Assembly (NCBI GenBank): GCA_017481945.1
Contig: JAFUOJ010000021.1
Span: 159,600 to 223,599 of the forward strand
Direction: 5' to 3'
DNA from: Parabacteroides sp.
GTDB lineage: Bacteria; Bacteroidota; Bacteroidia; Bacteroidales; Tannerellaceae
DNA: 64,000 nucleotides
In this document: piece after piece, positions 7,921-15,289 of the stretch
Layout of the letters: every line of letters starts with the position of its first letter
Position numbering within the stretch: the first letter of the stretch is position 1
Position numbers and translations under genes: made by a program
The notes under the pieces: model-generated
What the model saw: the letters and a program-made list of their open reading frames with translations, nothing else
Database searches by the model: none
What the model was told of the DNA's origin: nothing

Positions 7921-9177
7921 ATGAACGAATTGATTATTGGCCTACTTTTAGTAGTCATCTTATTACAAATTATTTTACGTCCTAAAAAAAGTCAGGAGGA
8001 GGTCGCAAATGAAATAAAACGATTATTAGACGAAATGCAACGTTCTTTTGATCGAATCGAAAAAAACTTCAAAGAAGATTTTCGTTTGAATCGGGAAGAA
8101 AGTCGTATAATCGCAAAAGATAATCGAGATGAATTGACTCAATCTATGACTGAGTTTCGTATTTCTTTCGAGAAAGGTATTACCTCATTTAATAATTTAC
8201 AAAAAGAGAAGTTCACAAGTTTAAATGAACAACAACATCTTCTTATCAACAATACAGAAAAAAGGTTGGAAGAAATCCGAATTACTGTAGATGAGAAATT
8301 ACAAAAGACTTTAAATGACAGAATTGGACAATCTTTTCGTTTAGTAACTGAACAATTAGAGAATGTTCAAAAGGGATTGGGAGAAATGCAAACTTTAGCA
8401 CAAGATGTTGGAGGATTAAAACGAGTCCTGAGTAATGTAAAAACACGAGGAAATATAGGAGAAATTCAATTAAGTATGCTTCTCGAACAGATGTTAGCCC
8501 CTGAACAATATGAGGCAAATGTACATACACGCAAAGGTTCAGACTCTGTTGTGGAATTTGCAGTTAAACTTCCAGGACGTGATGACGTACGTGAATTTGT
8601 ATATTTACCTATTGACGCTAAATTTCCAAAAGAAGTCTATGAACAACTATTAGACGCTTACGACCAAGCAGACTCACAAGCAATAGAAAGTGCAGGGAAA
8701 TTATTAGAAGCAACGATCAAAAAAATGGCTAAGGACATATCTGATAAATATCTATCTCCACCCACAACAACAGATTTCGGTATAATGTTTCTCCCCTTTG
8801 AAAGTATATATGCAGAAGTAATCCGTCGTTCTTCTTTATTAGAAGAACTACAGCGAAAATACAAAGTAGTCGTAACAGGTCCAACAACATTAGCCGCTAT
8901 TTTAAACAGTTTACAGATGGGGTTCCGAACTCTCGCAATTCAAAAGCATTCAGGAGAAGTCTGGACTATTTTAGGGGCTGTAAAAAAAGAATTTGAAAAA
9001 GTAGGAGGAATGTTAGAAAAGGCTCAGAAGAACTTACAAACAGCCAGTGGACAAATAGAAGAAGTTCTGGGTACTCGAACTCGGGTCATTCAACGAAAAT
9101 TAAAAGACATAGATACTTTGAGCGACCGAGAAGCACGAGCAATCTTACCAGAAATAGGAGATTTAAACTTAGAATAA
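7921..9177 (+). CDS. rmuC: DNA recombination protein RmuC
   Basis: With the start at the ATG at 7921 the protein has 418 residues. Residues 1-20 form a membrane anchor (MNELIIGLLLVVILLQIIL), residues about 30-140 form a long coiled coil, and the rest is the RmuC nuclease-like domain with motifs such as NVKTRGNIGEIQLSMLLEQM and LPIDAKFPKE. RmuC limits inversions and illegitimate recombination at short inverted repeats in E. coli. The earlier TTG at 7900 is rejected because it lies inside the promoter box. A hairpin terminator follows at once. The biochemical activity is inferred from the family. Confidence 0.92.
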   Translation: MNELIIGLLLVVILLQIILRPKKSQEEVANEIKRLLDEMQRSFDRIEKNFKEDFRLNREESRIIAKDNRDELTQSMTEFRISFEKGITSFNNLQKEKFTSLNEQQHLLINNTEKRLEEIRITVDEKLQKTLNDRIGQSFRLVTEQLENVQKGLGEMQTLAQDVGGLKRVLSNVKTRGNIGEIQLSMLLEQMLAPEQYEANVHTRKGSDSVVEFAVKLPGRDDVREFVYLPIDAKFPKEVYEQLLDAYDQADSQAIESAGKLLEATIKKMAKDISDKYLSPPTTTDFGIMFLPFESIYAEVIRRSSLLEELQRKYKVVVTGPTTLAAILNSLQMGFRTLAIQKHSGEVWTILGAVKKEFEKVGGMLEKAQKNLQTASGQIEEVLGTRTRVIQRKLKDIDTLSDREARAILPEIGDLNLE

Positions 9178-9180
9178 CAA

Positions 9181-9216
9181 AAAGGTTCCGTTGATATTTA
9201 CAACGGAACCTTTTTT
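9181..9216. terminator. Bidirectional terminator between rmuC and lsrF
   Basis: AAAGGTTCCGTTG pairs with CAACGGAACCTTT, with T runs in both directions, between two convergent genes. Confidence 0.88.
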
Positions 9217-9234
9217 ATAAATAAGAAATATTAG

Positions 9235-10107
9235 TTACTTAGATAAGTCCTGAAACATTTCATATCCCTGTTCCGGAGTCAAACCATCGTGAACAACTGC
9301 ATGAACAGCCTGAATCATAGCTGCAGGGTTTTCACTCTGGAAGACGTTACGACCCATATCTACACCTACAGCACCGTCATTTACAGCGTTGTAACACAAT
9401 TCTAATGCCTCTTTCTCCGGCAATTTCTTTCCACCGGCTATCACGATAGGTACAGGACAAGCGGCTGCAACCTTTTCAAAACCTTCACAATAGTAGGTCT
9501 TGACAATAGAAGCTCCGTTTTCTGCACATACACGAGATGCCAATGCAAAGTAACGAGCGTCACGAGCCATCTGCTTACCAACTGCTGTTACACCCATCAC
9601 CGGTATACCATAGCGATTTCCCAAATCAGCGGCTTCTACCAAGTTTGCTGCTGTTATCGCTTCCTGTTCACCGTCTCCGGCTGAGAACATAACAGCCATT
9701 GCTGAAGCATTGAAACGGATTGCGTCTTCAACATCGATCAATACGTTACGGTTCAATTCTGTCAAGATTGTTGTTCCTGCGTCTGAACGTAAACAAACCG
9801 GTTTATTGATATTTGCCGGTACTGAAGACTGAAGTATTCCACGGGTACACATGATACAGTCTGCATACTGAATCAACGGTACAATGTTCAAATCTATACG
9901 TTCCAAACCGGATGTCGGTCCCATAATAAAACCATGATCGAATGCCAACATCACTACACGACCGGTCTTAGGATTGAAGATACGAGACAAACGGTCTTTC
10001 ATACCCCAAGGTAAGTTAGACGCTCCTTTTACATGAAAACTATCAAACTGGGCTGTCTGTCCAAATCCAAAATTGTTGGCTTCTCTGAAGCCATCCATAT
10101 CTGCCAT
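9235..10107 (-). CDS. lsrF: LsrF-like aldolase/thiolase (3-hydroxy-5-phosphonooxypentane-2,4-dione thiolase)
   Basis: A 290-residue (beta/alpha)8 protein closely resembling E. coli LsrF along its full length, for example RLSRIFNPKTG, MLAFDHG, GPTSGLERID, IVIAGGKKLP and GVDMGRN. Lys203 in IVKTYY is at the position of the catalytic lysine of LsrF. LsrF transfers an acetyl group from phosphorylated AI-2 breakdown product to CoA, giving dihydroxyacetone phosphate. Here the gene ends an operon with dhaK and dhaL, not with lsrK or an Lsr transporter, so the substrate may be a different phosphoketose. The fold call is very secure, the substrate is not. Confidence 0.88.
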   Translation of the reverse strand: MADMDGFREANNFGFGQTAQFDSFHVKGASNLPWGMKDRLSRIFNPKTGRVVMLAFDHGFIMGPTSGLERIDLNIVPLIQYADCIMCTRGILQSSVPANINKPVCLRSDAGTTILTELNRNVLIDVEDAIRFNASAMAVMFSAGDGEQEAITAANLVEAADLGNRYGIPVMGVTAVGKQMARDARYFALASRVCAENGASIVKTYYCEGFEKVAAACPVPIVIAGGKKLPEKEALELCYNAVNDGAVGVDMGRNVFQSENPAAMIQAVHAVVHDGLTPEQGYEMFQDLSK

Positions 10108-10143
10108 AATTTACTCTTTTTATTGTTTGTTTTCTATATTCTA

Positions 10144-10758
10144 TTATAATGCCTGTGCAAATGACTCAAACATGCAGCTCCAGGAAGTTGCACCACTATC
10201 TGCAAAACCTATTGAACGTTCTCCATAGTTACGAGCACGACCGAAGTTAGCCTTCAAATTCACCGTTGAAGCAGCTCCTTCCAAAGCAGCCTTGGCTCCT
10301 GCTTCCAAGATTTCCTTAATGTCACCAGACGGGCAAGCTTGAATGGCTTCTACTGCCGGTATCAAGGCGTCCATCATTGTCTTGTCACCTCTTTGTGCTT
10401 TTGTCTGTTTCTGTACGTTCGCCAAACCACCGGCAAACATCGCTTTTACGGCCGCAGCGTCCAGCTCTGTTCCTGCTGCATGATCACTCATTCCCAAGAA
10501 GAAAGCTCCTAAAAGCGTACTGGTTGATCCGCTTACCTGCAACATTACGTCAAAGCCCATATCGTTCAGCATTGACTTGAACTCGGTTCCTTTTTGAGCT
10601 GTTGCTACAATGGCTGACATGGCTGTTACGATTGCCTGACCATGATCACCGTCACCGATCACTGCGTCTAATTTTGAAAATTCGTCTTCGCGCTCTTTTA
10701 TATTCTTCAACGCGTTGTTCAACATCGCCTTGAAGTTGTCTATTGTCAATTGTTCCAT
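10144..10758 (-). CDS. dhaL: Dihydroxyacetone kinase subunit DhaL
   Basis: A 204-residue all-helical nucleotide-binding subunit. The motif AVIGDGDHG supplies the aspartates that hold Mg-ADP/ATP, and SGSTSTLLGAFFLG, TMMDALIPA and ATVNLKANFGRARN-like segments match DhaL. I chose the ATG at 10758, which leaves a 13-bp gap after dhaK; a longer frame from 10803 would overlap dhaK and adds residues not typical of the family. No DhaM phosphotransferase gene is nearby, so the pair is more likely ATP-dependent than PTS-dependent. It acts with DhaK upstream and LsrF downstream. Confidence 0.9.
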   Translation of the reverse strand: MEQLTIDNFKAMLNNALKNIKEREDEFSKLDAVIGDGDHGQAIVTAMSAIVATAQKGTEFKSMLNDMGFDVMLQVSGSTSTLLGAFFLGMSDHAAGTELDAAAVKAMFAGGLANVQKQTKAQRGDKTMMDALIPAVEAIQACPSGDIKEILEAGAKAALEGAASTVNLKANFGRARNYGERSIGFADSGATSWSCMFESFAQAL

Positions 10759-10771
10759 ATATACTGCTTTA

Positions 10772-11791
10772 TTATTTACCGATAGTTGTCCAATAAGGAG
10801 CATTAGAAGCTTTATTCTTCAAATAGTCGATATGATCTTCATCCAATATAGCGGCGATCATCTGGAAACCCGCTTGTTCCTGTACCGTCAGGATTTCCTG
10901 GATACGACCAAAGACTACTTCCATCCCACGTGCCTGTAATTCCAAGTGCGCCTTGCGGTAAATAATGTTCAATTCCATGTGAGTTGTTGCCCCTACACCA
11001 TTTATGATCAATAACATCTTATCGCCGGCTTTTGGTTGTAACTGTTGGCAAAGAAGGTCTACCATTTCTACGGCTGTCTCATCTGCTGACACCAATGGTT
11101 TCTGACCACCGCTACCGCCTTCACCATGCTGACCCATACCGATTTCCATCATGCCCAAAGGTAGGTCGGCTATGGTTGCTCCATTCTGAGGATGTGAACA
11201 AGAGCGCATAGCGACTGCTAATGTTGCTACTTTCTGATTGTAACGTTCTGCAATTTCTACCAATTCATCCAATGATTTACCTTCATCTGCTGCTGCTCCC
11301 AAAATCTTATACAAAGGAACACAACCGGCCAAACCACGGCGATCGGTATCATCTGCTCCGATTCCGGCACTGATATCATCGTGAGTCAATACCTGTTTTA
11401 CTTTGATTCCGACACGTTCTGCCAACTGGCAAGCCATGTTCGCACTCATCACGTCACCGGAGTGGTTCAATACAACCAACAATATTCCGGCTTCACGTTT
11501 CATCAATTGCAAAGCTTGGAACAGGCGTTGAGCACCCGGAGCGGCAAATACGTCACCTACTACTGAGCAGTCCAACATGCCATCACCAACAAAGCCACTT
11601 AATGCAGGTTCATGACCGGAACCGCCTAAAGTTACTATCGCTACTTTATCTTCGCTTTTCGGGGTCGCACGTACTACAATATTTTCTGCAGCTAATTTTA
11701 CTTGGTCTGGATAAGCCAATACATAACCTTCCAATAATTCAGCTGTGATTTGTTCGGGATCATTGATAAATTTTGTCTTTACTTCTGACAT
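10772..11791 (-). CDS. dhaK: Dihydroxyacetone kinase subunit DhaK
   Basis: A 339-residue substrate-binding subunit of the DhaK family. GGSGHEP (57-62) is the conserved ligand loop, and His222 in GMGQHGEGG matches the histidine that binds the ketone covalently as a hemiaminal. The usual product is dihydroxyacetone phosphate, made with DhaL, which is encoded 13 bp downstream. Because LsrF is in the same operon, other short ketoses or DPD-like compounds are reasonable substrates too. The VOC protein gene lies 35 bp upstream and probably starts the transcript. Confidence 0.92.
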   Translation of the reverse strand: MSEVKTKFINDPEQITAELLEGYVLAYPDQVKLAAENIVVRATPKSEDKVAIVTLGGSGHEPALSGFVGDGMLDCSVVGDVFAAPGAQRLFQALQLMKREAGILLVVLNHSGDVMSANMACQLAERVGIKVKQVLTHDDISAGIGADDTDRRGLAGCVPLYKILGAAADEGKSLDELVEIAERYNQKVATLAVAMRSCSHPQNGATIADLPLGMMEIGMGQHGEGGSGGQKPLVSADETAVEMVDLLCQQLQPKAGDKMLLIINGVGATTHMELNIIYRKAHLELQARGMEVVFGRIQEILTVQEQAGFQMIAAILDEDHIDYLKNKASNAPYWTTIGK

Positions 11792-11826
11792 GTGTTTTTC
11801 CTCCTTTTTATTTTTTAATAGTACAA

Positions 11827-12141
11827 TTATTTTACTTCCATTAATTCAATTGAAATACCTTCTTCTTCGATGAAAGCGATTGTCAAATGTTCGTCGCAAA
11901 CGGCCGGACCAAAAATCACTTTCTTTCCCTTCAATTCTTCTTCCAAAGAAGGTACAACATAAGCTATGTGACTTTGAGTTTGTACCAATTCCGGCATACA
12001 GCTACCAGCCTCAAATTTCAAAAACTCAATCTTGTTCGCACTTTGATTGGGATCGGTCAACCATACGCTCAAACCTTCATTGTAAACTGATCCTGCTACC
12101 TTCTCGGATACGACTATCCCAATGTGATGTAATGTTCTCAT
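11827..12141 (-). CDS. Small VOC (glyoxalase/epimerase superfamily) protein
   Basis: A 104-residue single VOC module starting RTLHHIGIVV, with potential metal ligands His5/His6, His58 in QSHIAYVV and Glu98 near the C-terminus (SIELMEV). VOC proteins include glyoxalase I, methylmalonyl-CoA epimerase and isomerases of small carbonyl compounds. It is the first gene of the dhaK-dhaL-lsrF operon, so it may isomerise or epimerise the ketose before or after phosphorylation. The family call is firm, the reaction unknown. The protein is shorter than glyoxalase I, about 130 residues. Confidence 0.75.
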   Translation of the reverse strand: MRTLHHIGIVVSEKVAGSVYNEGLSVWLTDPNQSANKIEFLKFEAGSCMPELVQTQSHIAYVVPSLEEELKGKKVIFGPAVCDEHLTIAFIEEEGISIELMEVK

Positions 12142-12180
12142 GACTAATAAATTTAATTTGTTATGTTACATTATGAGAGT

Positions 12181-12188
12181 CAAAGTTA
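12181..12188 (-). promoter_or_regulatory. -7 box TAACTTTG for the VOC-dhaKL-lsrF operon
   Basis: TAnnTTTG element 40 bp before the VOC gene start. Confidence 0.5.
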
Positions 12189-12251
12189 TAGAATTTTTCT
12201 TTGCAATAAATTAAGTTTTAGCAAAAATCTGAAGAAAAACTTATTTTACCC

Positions 12252-12294
12252 CAAAAATAGGAAGGAGAATTTCTTTCTAAGACTCTCCTCCTTC
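12252..12294 (-). terminator. Terminator of the tolC-hlyD operon
   Basis: GAAGGAG and CTCCTTC form a stem on the minus strand followed by a T-rich tract. It closes the operon right after hlyD, so no transporter gene follows. Confidence 0.6.
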
Positions 12295-12309
12295 ATTAAT
12301 ATAAGCCAC

Positions 12310-13560
12310 TCATTCTAAAACTAATATCTCATTTTCTTTATAACTTTCATAGCTTGAAACTATTACTTTCTCACCAGCCTCTAAACCTTCAAGGACTTCA
12401 TAATATTGTGGATTCTGACGACCGATTTTAATTTTACGACGATAAGCTTTCTTTCCTTCCTTATCCAATACAAAAATCCAACTACCTCCTGTACTTTGAA
12501 AAAATGTACCACGGGGAATAATAATACTTTCCGTTGGTTGTCCCAGTTCCAGATTAATATAATAGGTCTGCCCACTACGAATATTATCCGGACGTTCTCC
12601 TGTAAAAACAAAATCTGTTCTAAATTTTCCATCTCGAACTTCTGGATATACCTTACGAACTGTTAAAGTAAAATCAGATCCTTGTCGTTCAAAGTTAGCT
12701 GTTAATCCTGGTTTAACTCGATCAATATAATGTTCATCAATAAGAGCCTCTATTTTATAATCTGAAAAATCATTGATCTGCCCTATCTTTTGCCCTGCTG
12801 TCACATTCTGTCCTAAGACGACATCTAACAACCCTAATTCTCCATCAATTTGTGATCGTACATTCAAATGTTCTTTTCGTTCATGAACCAAAGCTATATT
12901 CTTACGCATATTTGCCAAACTTGTTTCCATTTCCTCCATCTGGATAGTCCTTGAAATTGAGTCCTGACGTAAACGCTCCACAACTAAATCATATTTTTTA
13001 CTAGCTAACTCATAATCTTCTTTTGCCTTCAAGTATTCTTCTTTTGCAATCAATTCTTCATCATACAGTCTTTTCTGTTGTTGATAAGCACGACGATAGC
13101 GAGTTATATCCATATCTAATTGTGCCTTCTCTAACTGATTATTTAATTTATCCTGTTCCATCGTAACTTGAGTATTACGAAGGAAATTTTGTTTTTCAGC
13201 CAATTGTGCTTCTGCATCTAAAATTTGCAAATCAAGATTTGAATTAGACAAACGAATAATAATATCCCCTTTTTTAACCTGTGCCCCTTCTTCTACCACT
13301 TTTTCCTGAACAATACCCCCTTCTTCTGGACTCAACTGAACAATTGTTATCGGTTGTACTTGTCCATCCATCCGGACAAAATCATTAAACTGTTCATAAG
13401 TAACATTTCCTATATTTAGATTCTGACTATTCACTTTTAATGTTGAGACATGATCACCCCAAATAATCCAGCATAACAAAGCCAAGAAAAAGACACTTCC
13501 TATTATATAAGGTATATGTTTTTTCTGAATTCCTTTTCTTTTTTCTAACTGTATATCCAT
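12310..13560 (-). CDS. HlyD/MacA-family periplasmic adaptor
   Basis: A 416-residue membrane fusion protein. One N-terminal membrane helix (about 15-34) anchors it in the inner membrane; then come a biotinyl-lipoyl half (about 75-105), a long coiled-coil hairpin (about 115-235), the second lipoyl half and beta-barrel domains. It should bridge an inner-membrane exporter to the TolC protein encoded 46 bp upstream. No ABC permease or ATPase lies next to it, which is unusual for a MacA-type adaptor; the partner must be elsewhere. The substrate is unknown. Confidence 0.88.
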   Translation of the reverse strand: MDIQLEKRKGIQKKHIPYIIGSVFFLALLCWIIWGDHVSTLKVNSQNLNIGNVTYEQFNDFVRMDGQVQPITIVQLSPEEGGIVQEKVVEEGAQVKKGDIIIRLSNSNLDLQILDAEAQLAEKQNFLRNTQVTMEQDKLNNQLEKAQLDMDITRYRRAYQQQKRLYDEELIAKEEYLKAKEDYELASKKYDLVVERLRQDSISRTIQMEEMETSLANMRKNIALVHERKEHLNVRSQIDGELGLLDVVLGQNVTAGQKIGQINDFSDYKIEALIDEHYIDRVKPGLTANFERQGSDFTLTVRKVYPEVRDGKFRTDFVFTGERPDNIRSGQTYYINLELGQPTESIIIPRGTFFQSTGGSWIFVLDKEGKKAYRRKIKIGRQNPQYYEVLEGLEAGEKVIVSSYESYKENEILVLE

Positions 13561-13606
13561 AATTATTATCTTTTTATTATTTCCTAATCTATATTTATTC
13601 TCTCTT

Positions 13607-14941
13607 TTACTCTGTAATCAACGGTCTTCCTTTATAATAATCCACTTGTCTACATTTTATCATATATAATAAACGCTTTTGTAATAAATCTGCTCTTGAA
13701 TTCAATAAAGCAGTTGCATTAGTTTGTACATCCAAAGGGCTCATTAATCCTTCTTCATATTTACGAAGTGTTACTTGGTATGACAAGGCATCCGCCTTTA
13801 CTTTCTTTTCCATTTGAGTGGTCTCTTTCGCATATCCCTCACGATCTAAAACGGCTTGTTCAACATCTGCTTGCAATTGACGAAGTACTTCTGTCTGTTT
13901 TTCATAAGCAATTCGTATATTATTTCGAGCACGACGTAAATTGGTAATTCGTGATAATCCATCAAACAAGGGCAAACTAAAATTTAAATAAATATATTCA
14001 CCTCGATTATTTTTAAATTGATCTTTAAAAGCAACTGGTGTATTGGTCGATTTTAAATTTTCAAAATAACTCGTTGAGACACCAGCCTGTAACGTAATAG
14101 AAGGGAATAACTTACCTTTCATTATTAAATAATTCATTCGACTAGTTTTCAATTGAAAAGCAGCTTGTAAAGCCGTCGGATTATTAGCAATAGCACAATC
14201 CTGAATTTCACTGATTACTTCTTGTTCAAAAAAGCTATTTATAACAGGAATCACTGTATCTACATTCAAAATAGAATCTAAAGGATAATTCATTTTATTT
14301 TTTAAACTAATCAAGGCTGTATTATAAAGATTCTGTTGATGAGTCAAATTATAATCATCCCCTGCTACCTGTGACTCTATTTGGGCGACATCTGCTTTTC
14401 CTTTTAACCCCAACTCTTCTTGCCGACGAGTTTTATACAACAAACGTTCACTTTCCAAAAGCTTTTCAGCACACATTTTTACTAAACCTTGATAATAGAG
14501 AACAGAAACAAAAGCATTCATTACATCAATAGCCAAATCGTCTTTTTGCTTTCGTAAGTCATTTTTCCCCATATAACGATTAACATTTGCCAATCTCAAT
14601 TGATTAATCAGCTGCCCCCCCTTAAACAAAGGTAAGCTCAGATAAGCTCCATAACCATTATTAAAGGTAGAAGTATTAACATAAGTATTTGTTTCTGGGT
14701 CTACAGAACGCCCAAATCGATATTGTGCATCTATTTCCGTTCCTATAGATGGAAGAAAAGAAGCTATTGCGGACTGTTGTTCTGTCTTATATGTATTATT
14801 TGTATAGATCTGTTGCTTTACTTTTGGACTATTCTCTATCGCATATCGCATACATGCATCCATATTCCATCTATCATTTTGTGCTATAGTCGAAACAACT
14901 ATATTTAAAGAAATAATCGTTATTGTTGCTATCTTTTTCAT
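13607..14941 (-). CDS. TolC-family outer membrane efflux protein
   Basis: A 444-residue protein with a signal peptide (KKIATITIISLNIVVSTIAQ), followed by the two OEP repeats of about 200 residues each rich in heptad helices, and strand segments such as YGAYLSLPLFKGGQL. It forms the outer-membrane channel of a tripartite exporter with the HlyD adaptor downstream. It is the first gene of the pair. Upstream lie a TGGCAT-N5-TTGTG element and two TGTC-N9-GACA palindromes that would fit sigma-54 control. Confidence 0.9.
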   Translation of the reverse strand: MKKIATITIISLNIVVSTIAQNDRWNMDACMRYAIENSPKVKQQIYTNNTYKTEQQSAIASFLPSIGTEIDAQYRFGRSVDPETNTYVNTSTFNNGYGAYLSLPLFKGGQLINQLRLANVNRYMGKNDLRKQKDDLAIDVMNAFVSVLYYQGLVKMCAEKLLESERLLYKTRRQEELGLKGKADVAQIESQVAGDDYNLTHQQNLYNTALISLKNKMNYPLDSILNVDTVIPVINSFFEQEVISEIQDCAIANNPTALQAAFQLKTSRMNYLIMKGKLFPSITLQAGVSTSYFENLKSTNTPVAFKDQFKNNRGEYIYLNFSLPLFDGLSRITNLRRARNNIRIAYEKQTEVLRQLQADVEQAVLDREGYAKETTQMEKKVKADALSYQVTLRKYEEGLMSPLDVQTNATALLNSRADLLQKRLLYMIKCRQVDYYKGRPLITE

Positions 14942-14966
14942 TACTTTATATTTTTACCTAATCACA

Positions 14967-14983
14967 CACAAATATTATGCCAT
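14967..14983 (-). promoter_or_regulatory. Possible sigma-54 (-24/-12) promoter of tolC-hlyD
   Basis: On the minus strand TGGCAT, five bases, TTGTG. The GG of -24 is kept and the -12 dinucleotide is GT instead of GC, ten bases later, so this is a weak match. Predicted start is near 14955, about 14 nt before tolC. Confidence 0.4.
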
Positions 14984-15035
14984 ATTATATAAGTAACTAT
15001 CAAACAATAGATTAGCAAAATCATCTACTCTTTCA

Positions 15036-15077
15036 AGTGTCAAAAAATTAGACAGTAGTGTCAAAAAAATGGACACT
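15036..15077. repeat. Array D: two 21-bp palindromic units, enhancer-like
   Basis: Two abutting 21-bp units starting at 15036 and 15057: AGTGTC-N9-GACAGT and AGTGTC-N9-GACACT. The cores TGTC-N9-GACA look like binding sites of NtrC-type activators. They sit about 90 and 110 bp upstream of the predicted sigma-54 start of tolC, a normal enhancer distance, and about 150 bp from the ppdK promoter. Confidence 0.7.
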
Positions 15078-15224
15078 CTACCATGAATCTCCATTAGGAC
15101 AAAACATGTTCTCTTCTTAAAAAATTAATCCACATTTAAGCTTTCGGTTCCAAATAAATTCAAAATGGCTGTAAAACATATAAAATTATCTAATAAATTC
15201 TATCCAGAAAATTTTTAATTAGCA

Positions 15225-15232
15225 TATATTTG
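15225..15232 (+). promoter_or_regulatory. -7 box TATATTTG for ppdK
   Basis: TAnnTTTG element 57 bp before the chosen ATG of ppdK; the -33 box is not obvious. Confidence 0.5.
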
Positions 15233-15289
15233 CAGCACTGCAATTTTAAGATTGCATAAAACTGAAATCTATTATTTTTAATATTGTAT

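Noticed and set aside
10759-10803. Upstream extension of dhaL
   Set aside because: It overlaps dhaK and adds residues absent from DhaL proteins; the ATG at 10758 gives the usual N-terminus.
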